Assembly: GCA_002989075.1 (NCBI GenBank)
Contig: PSQN01000017.1
Span: 4,099,453 to 4,163,452, forward strand
Reading direction: 5' to 3'
DNA from: Arthonia radiata
Taxonomy: Eukaryota > Ascomycota > Arthoniomycetes > Arthoniales > Arthoniaceae
DNA: 64,000 nt
The number at the start of each line of letters is the position of its first letter. The first letter of the stretch is position 1. The notes under the pieces were generated by a model. That model made no database searches, was not told the origin of the DNA, and saw nothing but the letters and a program-made list of their open reading frames with translations. The position numbers and the translations under genes are program-made. Shown here one piece after another: positions 41,957-50,833 of the stretch.

Positions 41957-44900
41957 TCACTGATCCAAGCCGTCCAACTCTACCAGCCTCTTGACCAATC
42001 CAACAATGTCTGTTTGAGATGCGTTGCCTGCTTCTTCAGGACGCTCAAACCAATCTCTGAGCTTTGCGTCGATGATAGTTCGTAGCCTGCCGACAAGCAC
42101 ACCAATGCGTGCCCAACCTCTCACTCGCATCCAGCCATCAACTATTACGCCGCGTCCCAGCTTATCGACTTCGATCCCGCTCCCGGCGAAGAGCAAGACC
42201 GCAAATGTGCCTGCAGGGCAGAGCTCACGTGCAAAGACCTTGCTGGTAGCTACCTTGTTCCAGAAGCTCATAAAGCCAGGGTTGCCTGGGTAGCCCTGTG
42301 CTGAGAACAACGTTGAGGAGGGGTGGATGAAGACGCGGCTGTTTTGCTCGTCAAAGAACTGAATGGATTTGGCCGTAGGATCTAATGGTAGATTGCCTGA
42401 AGATGTCGCCGTATACTTCGTTGGAGGGTAGAGTATGCGCAAGGTCTGCGGACTCAGCGCTGCTAGAATCAGTGCGTTCAGCAGTGGTAGTGACATCGCG
42501 TTCTGATGTAGACTGCTGCTGTCTGATGCAAACGAGCCGCCCCTCAAGATGCCCGTTTCTTGCAGGGACGACATGTACTGCTGTCTTGTCGATGCAATGT
42601 CGTTTAGTGTTTGACTGGAAAGGAACTTATCGTCAAACCAAGCGCGCATCTCGCGGAAAGATAGACGCTCCTGGGATCGTTGTCTCCATTCATCAAAGGC
42701 ACGCAGATCGATGACCAGATCTCCAAGATTCTGGCCTTGTCCGAAAGACTCTCGCGCGGCTTTCGCTTGATCTCTCTTATCTTGTGGGCTCACAAACGGG
42801 CTGCGCACGGTAAGTATTGACGCAATGGTAACGCAGGCCTCAAGGCACCCAAACAGCGCTCCGAGAACCATGAGCTTAGCGCAACGCAGATCAGCTGGTA
42901 TCATAGCCATGTGCTGACCGAGCGCGGTCAAGATGTCATTCTCGAGAGCACCCATGCGCCGCAGGAGCTCCAAAGCGCCTTCGACAGCAACGGCCTCAGG
43001 CGGCGTCAAAGTCCCTGCCAAGAATGATGCCACATCAGCTGCACCCATGGCTTTGACGCTCAAGCAGAGTTGCTCTAATGGTGTCCGCCGTATTTCAGGC
43101 TCGGCCTTGTCTGGCATCTTTGTGGCTTCAGCCTGTCTGGTAAACAGTTTATAGGCTTGCCCGGCCCTTACTCTGCCAGCACGACCACGTCTTTGTTGGC
43201 ATGCGGCTTGCGACGCCCAGACTTCGACGAGCTTGACAACGCTCGATTGAGGATCATACTGCGTTTCTTTCACTCTGCCCGAGTCAATGACAGCAACAAT
43301 ATCGGGGATCGTGATCGAAGTCTCTGCGACGTTAGTTGCTGCAATGACTTTACGCTTACCGCGTGGAGCAGCAGGAAAGACTCGACGCTGTTCAGCTGGC
43401 AGAAGAGAAGCGTGTAGAGGGAGTGCGTGTAAGTCAGGAATATCGCGGAGGCTGTTAAGCGTCTTGCTGATCTCCATGGTACCGGGAAGGAAAATCAAGA
43501 TGCCACCCGCCTCAGAGCCTAGCTCATAGTCTATGCATCTGACAAGCTCAGCAATAAGCTGATAGTTGATGCCCATGCCCACAGACTGGATGGCTTTAGG
43601 CATGGACGTTGAGCTTGCAGACTGAAACATCTCATCTTGCAAGGCTTTATCACCCGTGAACCCTGTCATGCGGACAATGTCGTCCATATAATAGTCGTCA
43701 ACCGGATACGTGCGACCTTCGACCTCAACTCTCGCAACCTGGGTAGGCCCGCCAAAGTACTTTTCAAACGCGTCGGCATCTAGTGTCGCACTCATCAAAA
43801 TGACCCTTATGTCCTTTCGAAGTTTTAAGACATCTCTCATCAGAGCCAAAAGGAAGTCGGTGTCTAGACTACGCTCATGTACCTCATCAATCACGACATG
43901 ACTGACATCCGCCAGACTTCTTACCAAATCGTCCTTGCTTCCGCCGCTGGTTTGCAGACGTCGCAGAAGAACACCAGTAGTGCAAAATGTGATGCGAGTG
44001 CTAGAGGACTGCTTCGACTCTCCTCTAATGGCAAAGCCCACCTCGTCTCCGACAGCACCACATCGCTCGTCAGCTACGCGATCAGCAAGGCCAAGCGCTG
44101 ATATCCGCCGCGGCTGCGTGCAAATGATCTTGGTGGCGCCGCCCAAGTGACGTTGTATGAGATCATCAAGGATAAATTGCACAGATTGCGTGGATTTGCC
44201 AGAGCCAGTGGCACCTGAGATGATCGTCACCTGGTACATGTTCACGGCCGATACGATGTCGTCGCGCTTTGACCACGCTGGCAGAGTTTGGCGAGCCTGC
44301 AGCATCTTCTGCTGCGCTGGCGATTGCTGCTTCGATGTCCACGAATTGAGTATGGACTGGCTGACTGGATTGCCCGGTGCCATGTTCAGTGGTATAGGAT
44401 GGCGATTTTTATGCTTATTTGGTGTTGAGGTGGGCCTCGAACGGGTAGCTTCAATAGGCGCATTTGCACCTGCTACTTCGCTTAGTCTACCGGAGTCACT
44501 GAAGACATTCTGGGCGTTCTGTTCGAGCCAGTCGACGATATTGAATATCATTGGCTGGCCCAAGAAGTCTGTCGCAGCGTAGGTCAGCGCCCGGCGAGTC
44601 AAGGCGAGTTTGAGGTAAGCCGGGACAGTGCCAGTGACCTGTAAGACGGGTAGTGTGTCTGGGTACGACTTGCGCCCAAGTGTCAGCTTCGCAGTTAGAT
44701 TCTTGGGATCTGTCGTCGTGTCGATTTTGATAGAGCAAGTATCAGCGGAGGCACTGGCGTAGCGGTTTGCGTAGATAGACTGCAGTGCTTCCTGCTCTTC
44801 TTCCCAGACGCCTATTTCATTGGCAGTATCGGGCTCCAGCGAAAAATCCGAAAGACCTTCAGCTTCATCGATTTGCAGCAAACGCTCTTGTAATACTACT

Positions 44901-46084
44901 GCCGCTCTTAGCTCATCACCTTTACACGAGTCGAGTACCTCTTCACAGAGTTCTTGTGAATAGCCACCGGCAGCTAAGCGCTTGATCGCGGCCTCCTTCC
45001 GTAAATCGCCAGCTTTGCTGACACCGGCTATATAGTTCTCAGGTAGCGCCCATTTGGGAAGGTCGTCCTCAGGGACGTGGATGAGAAGCCACTCGAGTGA
45101 TTCTTCGCGATCTTTGCAGATGCTTGCAGCTTCTTCACAGTGACTTTTACGAAAACCTAGGGTGGTGAGCTCTTCGACGACGCGCTGCTGTACGCCGTGT
45201 GGCATTCGCATGTCGTGGGCATTCCAAATCCCTTCTCTCCTAACAAGAGCTTCCACATCACGCCGTACGCGTCTTCCCATCTCTACTCGAGGAGCAGTCT
45301 TCCAGCCGCGCAAGGGATCTTTGCTACTCGACGCAGCCAGCAGATCCCCACTTGCCTTTGCTTCTTCGCGCTTGGCTCTGTCCTTCTCGGCTTCTTCCCT
45401 GCGCTTCTGCGACTTGACACGGTCTTCTTCATGCTCCTTGTGTGCTTGGAACGGATCCCCACTGTACAGCCAAGCCTTACCCACTTTGACATCTTCACTC
45501 TTGATTTCAGTGAAAAGGCCTTTCCAAAGGTCTTTGTATTGCGGAGGCAGCGTCAGATGAATGTTCTTCATGTTGGCCACGCGAAACAGCGCCCACGTAG
45601 CTGCGAAATTACGAGCTTCAACAGCGGTTTCGCGAGGCTGTAGATGCTCATGCTCTCTCGGAAATCGCCAGGGAGGAAGCACAGTCATCTCCTGCGTCTT
45701 AGGGTTTCTGTTGCGCAAAATCACAGACGACACAAAACCAGTCGGCAGTCGATGCATCGTAAACTCTGGCTTCTCCCATTTCGCCTTCTGGCAATGCTCA
45801 TTGAAAAGATTGATAGGTAGCTTGCCTGTCCACGACGTGCCAGCGAGCAACTCGCGCGTCGTAGGCTTTTTCGGCCCATCTTCTACAGGGGGCGGCGCTT
45901 CTTGCTGCTTGCTTTTATTTTTACTCTTTGCATCCGTGGAGCTTTGTGCTTCATTCACCGGCGCGGTGCCTTTTTGGTTCTTACCTTTCTTGCCATCATC
46001 CGCATCTGCTACCGCGGGCGTCTTCTTAGATGACGGACCGCCATTTCTCGGCGGATGTGGTTTCTTCGGCATACAAATGCCCAA
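41957..46084 (-). CDS. DEAH-box RNA helicase with UBA and RWD domains (DHX29/57, Ucp12-like)
   Basis: An intronless frame of 1375 codons; the start may be Met1 at 46084 or Met5 at 46072. After a basic low-complexity N-terminus come a UBA-like domain near residues 305-350 (VQQRVVEELTTLGFRKSHCE), an RWD domain near 425-530 (EEEQEALQSIYANRYASAS), then the helicase core. Motif I is ISGATGSGKSTQS near 623, motif II is DEVHER near 733 (DEVH rather than DEAH), motif III is SATLDAD, and motif VI is QQRRGRAGRVRAG. Winged-helix, ratchet and OB-fold regions follow. This architecture matches fission yeast Ucp12 and animal DHX57/DHX29, thought to act on mRNA or ribosomes. It shares a divergent promoter with HNT3. 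Confidence 0.92.
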   Translation of the reverse strand: MGICMPKKPHPPRNGGPSSKKTPAVADADDGKKGKNQKGTAPVNEAQSSTDAKSKNKSKQQEAPPPVEDGPKKPTTRELLAGTSWTGKLPINLFNEHCQKAKWEKPEFTMHRLPTGFVSSVILRNRNPKTQEMTVLPPWRFPREHEHLQPRETAVEARNFAATWALFRVANMKNIHLTLPPQYKDLWKGLFTEIKSEDVKVGKAWLYSGDPFQAHKEHEEDRVKSQKRREEAEKDRAKREEAKASGDLLAASSSKDPLRGWKTAPRVEMGRRVRRDVEALVRREGIWNAHDMRMPHGVQQRVVEELTTLGFRKSHCEEAASICKDREESLEWLLIHVPEDDLPKWALPENYIAGVSKAGDLRKEAAIKRLAAGGYSQELCEEVLDSCKGDELRAAVVLQERLLQIDEAEGLSDFSLEPDTANEIGVWEEEQEALQSIYANRYASASADTCSIKIDTTTDPKNLTAKLTLGRKSYPDTLPVLQVTGTVPAYLKLALTRRALTYAATDFLGQPMIFNIVDWLEQNAQNVFSDSGRLSEVAGANAPIEATRSRPTSTPNKHKNRHPIPLNMAPGNPVSQSILNSWTSKQQSPAQQKMLQARQTLPAWSKRDDIVSAVNMYQVTIISGATGSGKSTQSVQFILDDLIQRHLGGATKIICTQPRRISALGLADRVADERCGAVGDEVGFAIRGESKQSSSTRITFCTTGVLLRRLQTSGGSKDDLVRSLADVSHVVIDEVHERSLDTDFLLALMRDVLKLRKDIRVILMSATLDADAFEKYFGGPTQVARVEVEGRTYPVDDYYMDDIVRMTGFTGDKALQDEMFQSASSTSMPKAIQSVGMGINYQLIAELVRCIDYELGSEAGGILIFLPGTMEISKTLNSLRDIPDLHALPLHASLLPAEQRRVFPAAPRGKRKVIAATNVAETSITIPDIVAVIDSGRVKETQYDPQSSVVKLVEVWASQAACQQRRGRAGRVRAGQAYKLFTRQAEATKMPDKAEPEIRRTPLEQLCLSVKAMGAADVASFLAGTLTPPEAVAVEGALELLRRMGALENDILTALGQHMAMIPADLRCAKLMVLGALFGCLEACVTIASILTVRSPFVSPQDKRDQAKAARESFGQGQNLGDLVIDLRAFDEWRQRSQERLSFREMRAWFDDKFLSSQTLNDIASTRQQYMSSLQETGILRGGSFASDSSSLHQNAMSLPLLNALILAALSPQTLRILYPPTKYTATSSGNLPLDPTAKSIQFFDEQNSRVFIHPSSTLFSAQGYPGNPGFMSFWNKVATSKVFARELCPAGTFAVLLFAGSGIEVDKLGRGVIVDGWMRVRGWARIGVLVGRLRTIIDAKLRDWFERPEEAGNASQTDIVGLVKRLVELDGLDQ

Positions 46085-46472
46085 CGCTAAGGATTGTCGA
46101 GAACCAACGTTAGGTGTGACGTTTGCCTACGAGCTTGAGCGACCACTGAAGCGCTACTTCACAGCTATCAGCACCTGTTTAGACTGAATAAGTAGTCGAG
46201 CACGTCGAGGGACCAAGAGCGGCGAATTTGCGTTGATAGAACCTTTGGGGCTGATATCGAAACGCTAGTCATTAGCGCAGGGGCTGGAATGCTAGCAGCT
46301 TAGCGCGGTCTATTTGTTTTGGTCTCATCCGAGGTTCCGACCCTTCTCCTCCTCCCTCTACAGTCGCCACCTCTGATTGTTAAGAATATTGTCGATTTTC
46401 ATCCAGCTCGAGGCATCCAAAGGTAGGCCTTACAAATTGCCTGTGCCTCATCCGCTCCTGTAAAAGCAGAAA
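46085..46472. promoter_or_regulatory. Bidirectional promoter helicase / HNT3
   Basis: A 388-bp region between divergent starts, with a pyrimidine-rich stretch (about 46315-46370) on the HNT3 side. No specific site recognised. Confidence 0.4.
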
Positions 46473-47464
46473 ATGGGTTCGAAAGAGGAAGCCGCAGATG
46501 CTCTCACACGGGATGAAATTGCCGGCTCCGCAGCTGCTGCCACAGAGTGTTCCTCGAAAGAGGTCTATAATTCCAGTCCACCTAGGAAGAGACTTCCTAA
46601 CGCCTGTAAGCTCGTAGACGCCGTCTTCGCACCGGCACCGTAAATACAGTAACCCTCCTGCTGCTAACGGAAGCAGTCTCCGAACTCATGTCCCCAAGCA
46701 GCAAAAACAGCAAGAATGCAGATCGCCCTCGGTCATCTATTAACCCACATCCAAATCGCACAAAGCCAGATCCACATACTGGTGTCTCCCTCAACAATCT
46801 CCATGGCGGTGATGCTCTTGGCGCGTACATCTTGAAGCCCGAGTCCTTCCCCTCACCGCAACGCGTTCTACAACACAACGACAAGTTCGTCACCATCCAC
46901 GACGTCTACGCGAAGAGCACGATCCACCTTCTTGTCCTCCCGCGCGATCCAAAAATCTCAGCTCTCCATCCGTTCGACGCGCTCGGGGATGCCGCATTCC
47001 TCGCAGAGATCAAGGCCGAGATCGCCGGAGTCAAGAAGACAGTCGCCAGCGAACTGCGCCGGCGCTTCGGCAAAGACTCGAAAGCCGACGCCGCGCGGAA
47101 CGAAGCCCTCTCCTCACCGGACCCGCCTGATGAGCTACCACCTGGCCGTGATTGGGAGGCTGAAGTCATGGTGGGCGTGCATGCGCACCCGTCTATGAAC
47201 CATATGCATGTGCATGTCATGTCACGCGACAGGCATAGCGAGGCGCTCAAGCATCGCAAGCATTACAACAGCTTTTCTACTAGGTTCTTTGTGCCGCTTG
47301 AGGACTTTCCGTTGGCTGAAGATGACGAGAGGAGGCGGTCGGGTGAGGAGGGCTTTCTGAGAGAGGATATGAGATGTTGGCGGTGCGAGAAGAAGTTTGG
47401 CAATAAGTTCAAGGCGTTGAAGGTGCATCTTGAGGAGGAGTTCGAAACCTGGAAAAGAGAGTGA
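46473..47464 (+). CDS. HNT3: Aprataxin-like DNA 5'-adenylate hydrolase
   Basis: Exons 46473-46605 and 46677-47464 join in phase across a 71-nt intron with GCTAAC branch site; the product is 306 residues. A frame starting at ATG 46688 looks complete alone but misses the first 48 or so residues (MGSKEEAADALTRDEIAGSA and on). The HIT domain shows ALGAYILKPESFP, STIHLLVLPRDPKI, and the catalytic triad in HPSMNHMHVHVMS. The C-terminal zinc finger is CWRCEKKFGNKFKALKVHLE. Aprataxin removes AMP left on 5' DNA ends by failed ligation and protects against ligation-induced damage. The basic linker after exon 1 (PRKRLPNA) could help nuclear entry. Confidence 0.92.
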
Positions 47465-47892
47465 ACAACGCGTTCTATGCTATGATCATAAAGCACTCGA
47501 GAATCTGCTAATGGGGAATTTGAATCAGTGAAAGTAAAGCGCGGGAACAACATGGCAGCCGGTCAGTAGTGAATACTCAGGCTTGGGTGAGTATTGATAT
47601 ACATTTTTCGCCATCCATTAACTATCCTTCACCGCTTGCCCCCTGGTTCAGTCTCGTCTTGCGTCAACGCCGACGCTTCAGAAAAAATTCCGGATTGTTC
47701 TTCCGGTCTAGCTAAATGCACACCATGATCGCCACTGGAAACTCTCGAAGACGCCTGGCTGCCGCCACTTTCCCCAGTCAAGGAAGAACGCACGCGAAAA
47801 TCGATACCGGGTTTCTTCGAAAACGCCCGGCTATTGCCTCTCACTCCATCCAAGTTCGTAAATCCAGAAAGTCGTCTGTTACGCATATCATC
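47465..47892. other. Spacer between convergent HNT3 and CCCH genes
   Basis: Includes an open stretch on the minus strand (47629-47892) that continues the CCCH frame past its TAG. Otherwise nothing. Confidence 0.4.
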
Positions 47893-49047
47893 CTAATTAA
47901 TGTGCATCTCGGGTGGAAATTTGCAGCGCTCGCCATAAGCGCAAAGCTGACCGTTCTTTCCAGGCTGTGGCGCTGGGCAGTGATGTCCATAGATACACTC
48001 TGTGGCGTCACAGAGACGGCCGCGTGAGCAAGGCGCCATCCGGGCGACGGTATACAATGCCTCCTTCTCTGCTGATGTAATGCGTCGGTCGTGCCCATGC
48101 GTGCATCTTTCCTTATGGCAGTTGCCCTTCAAGTATGCTACGTTGCAGAGCTTCATCTTCTTCACGCGATCCACGACGTCTCTATCAGGGTACGGTGGTG
48201 GATCAATCCGGTAGGGCGCATTCACGAAAGGCTATAACTCAATTGTCAGCTCGGTGGTTTCCGTGAAACATCGACTCAGATCAAAGTAGGATCGCAAGAC
48301 TGCTTGCGGAGCGACCGGGATATTTCGCAGATGTAGGAGTGTGAGGACTAAGGACTGACCTGAGGGACGGCTTGCATTGATGGCAATGCCGAGGGCTCCT
48401 CTGCTGGTACAAAAGGCGGCGGCATACTAGCGATGCTGGCGTAAGAGAATTTGTTTGTCTGCTGAGTGCTTGGCCGACTCGAGTTGGGCGAGGGCGCGTT
48501 GCTGGGTTCAGGAGTCAATACGGGTGCAGCCTGAGCGTCTGCAAGATGATCCTCGATATTTTCGCCCAGACTAGGGAAAGCTTGTTGGCTCATGTTCTGG
48601 TAAGACTAGGGTGAAGTCAAAAAAAACATACCTGGGAAGAGATAAAACGGGAGTGGTCTGGGCCGAGATTGCCTCAGCCAGATCCACTGCATGTGCGATT
48701 TGTTCCTGTTCGACCGGCGACGCTGAAATTGGGGGCGTGGGAGGTCCATAATCGGGGAAGCGCAGTAAAGGCGGATCGCTCCTTCTGTCGGTGGTATAAT
48801 TCGAATGGTCCAGTGTGAGAGAAGGAGCACGCGGGTCGGTGACGAAAGCTGAAGCAGGCAGGATGTTTGAGCCAAAACTTCGTCGCTTCATCTGTCGGTC
48901 GGTACACTCGCGAACGGCGGCTGGTCCACCAAGATCAAAACTAATGAGCAGTTGGCGCAGATTGATATGGCACGCTCGGCAAGGGCGTCGGCCATATTCC
49001 CAGCAAGCGTCGTGCACGAGCGCCGGCACCGCTGGGCGCGAAAGCAT
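47893..49047 (-). CDS. CCCH zinc-finger protein
   Basis: Minus-strand exons are 49047-48632, 48570-48360 and 48231-47893, giving 321 residues; intron phases fit, with exon 2 using the TAG acceptor at 48571. The N-terminus is unusual (LVHDACWEYGRRPCRACHIN). A Ser/Pro/Ala-rich linker follows, then three fingers: CNVAYLKGNCHKERCTHGH (C-x8-C-x4-C-x3-H), CSRGRLCDATECIYGH (C-x5-C-x4-C-x3-H), and a degenerate CAYGERCKFPPEMH that lacks a third Cys. Such tandem CCCH proteins bind RNA; the target is unknown. A TAG ends the frame after MHIN, yet the same frame stays open for about 83 codons beyond it. A separate start at 48593 (MSQQAFPSLGEN) is an alternative for the middle part. Confidence 0.75.
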
Positions 49048-49547
49048 TGCAGACGTCCCAACGGTACGAAATGGCGATCAGTTCGAAATGGTTTAAAGTT
49101 AGGGAAGGGTTTGGAGAGAGTTAGGTGCTAGCAAGAGCAGGCGTCCGCGTGACGCAAGTAGACGGTGATGACCTTGCTCAAAGTCGTCATGCGCAATTGC
49201 AGCGCTCAAAGAGTGTAGCCATGAGAGGGTAATATTAGAAGAGTTGGGGCGATGGTGAGCTGGAAAAGCGAGAGAGATGGAGGGGATGCAAACAACTATT
49301 AGCGATTTCCATGAAATGTCAGGCAGATGTGCCTCATTGAATGAACGCTAACGGCACACGTTACCTCAATCAGACGTAGCGCTTATGCCGGCGCCATGCG
49401 GCTCTGCAGATGGATCTGGGGCGCGCTTGTCGCGCTTGTTTCGTTACACAATAGCGTCACGTGCAAGCCTCCACTCAAATCGAACCCTACTTTTCGCCAG
49501 TAGCTCAACTATCTATCCGTCCCCTTTTCCTCTTGGGTCAAGTAATC
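49048..49547. promoter_or_regulatory. Bidirectional promoter CCCH gene / IRC22-like
   Basis: A 500-bp region between divergent starts; no gene supported and no clear site recognised. Confidence 0.4.
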
Positions 49548-50613
49548 ATGAAGCTCGCTATAGATTTGATGAAGCTCTCGCTTCTGCTACCGGTGTTCTT
49601 TGGTGGCGTCTACGGAGCCGCCGACGTACGTCTCCCCTTTCAAAATCACTATTCCAAGCCCTGAAGCTCCACTCTATGCCCTTCATACGCATCCACTGCA
49701 GGTCTGAGCTGACATTTTCCGACCCAGCCTCTCGAAGACGAAGCCGACAACCCCACCACCTCCCCAAACCTCGCGATAAACCTCACCACCACCTTCCCCA
49801 CCGCCGAAGTCTTCGGAATCAAACTCGTCAACGGCGTCCGCAACGCAGCCGTCGTCTCCTTGACCAACAATGAGCCCGGCCCCGTCACTCTCCAGATCCT
49901 CGGGGGCTCCCTCTGGACACCCTCACTTTCCGGCCCGAACGACCAGGCGCCCCAGCTCGTCAAGAACCTGACCGGTGTAAGATATGGCGCGACGGTACCG
50001 GCAGGCGAGAGCGAGACATTCGAATACGGTATCATGATGGATATGCACCCGCAGGACTTGACACTGAAGCTTGGAGCGGTCTTGAGCGATAGCGAGAGCA
50101 GGTTTTACAGCGTGAACGCGTTCGAGGGCTCCGTGTCTGTCGTGGAGCGGCCTCAGAGCATCTTCGATCCACAAGTGTATGTGCCCCCTACCTCTCTCAA
50201 CCCCCGTTCTGAGGCTATTACTCTCTCTTCCCGTACCCTCACCCTTTCTGCATATTACTCCCAACTCCAGCAGCTGATGCCCCACCAGCATCTTCCTCTA
50301 CCTCATCCTCCTGGCAGGCTTCGCCGGGACAGCCTACTTCATCTACAACACGTGGATCTCCACTCTGTTCCCACAAGCGAAACGAGGCCGCGGCGGCAAG
50401 AGCGGCGAGCGCGCCAAGGCGTCCTCAGGCGGCAGCAAGAGCGTCGATCCAGGCCAGCAGGTGGGCGTGGCGGGCGCGGACGGGCCGGCCGTGACGACGG
50501 CGAAGCAGGCGTACGATCAGAGCTGGATCCCGCAGCATCATATTCAGCGCCCGGACGCGAAGCGCATTAAGAGTGGGACGCCGAGTGGGGTTAAGGTTAA
50601 GAAGGCTGTTTGA
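49548..50613 (+). CDS. IRC22: IRC22/TRAP-alpha-like ER membrane protein
   Basis: Exons 49548-49625, 49728-50176 and 50289-50613 (introns 102 and 112 nt) give 283 residues. A signal peptide (MKLSLLLPVFFGGVYGAAD) leads to a lumenal beta-domain with INLTTTFPTAEVFGIKLVNG, NNEPGPVTLQILGGSLWTP, NLTGVRYGATVPAGESETF and FYSVNAFEGSVSV, as in translocon-associated protein alpha. One membrane helix (IFLYLILLAGFAGTAYFIYN) is followed by a basic cytosolic tail with QAKRGRGGK. The exon-3 acceptor is the last of several AGs; only CACCAG at 50288 keeps the frame. In yeast Irc22 is an ER protein of unclear role; animal TRAP-alpha sits at the translocon. Confidence 0.87.
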
Positions 50614-50833
50614 TGGAAAAAGGAGGGGTGGTGGGAGGTGTGGAACGGTGTGAGATGTGAGATGAGGGATGAGTGAATGGGGAGAGAGGAGCGGGCTGAT
50701 GGGTAGGTTGGATGGCTGTCTGTAGGCCAAGTTTGACATTTGCGTGACTTTTTACACATCCTATGAGCTCCGTTATTCGTACATGCTGGGGTATCTCCAC
50801 AACGTCGGCCTTACAGCGCGGGTTTCGGTCCCT

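Noticed and set aside
46688-47464. Complete-looking aprataxin frame from ATG 46688
   Set aside because: An upstream exon (46473-46605) joins in phase with good splice signals, so 46688 is an internal Met.
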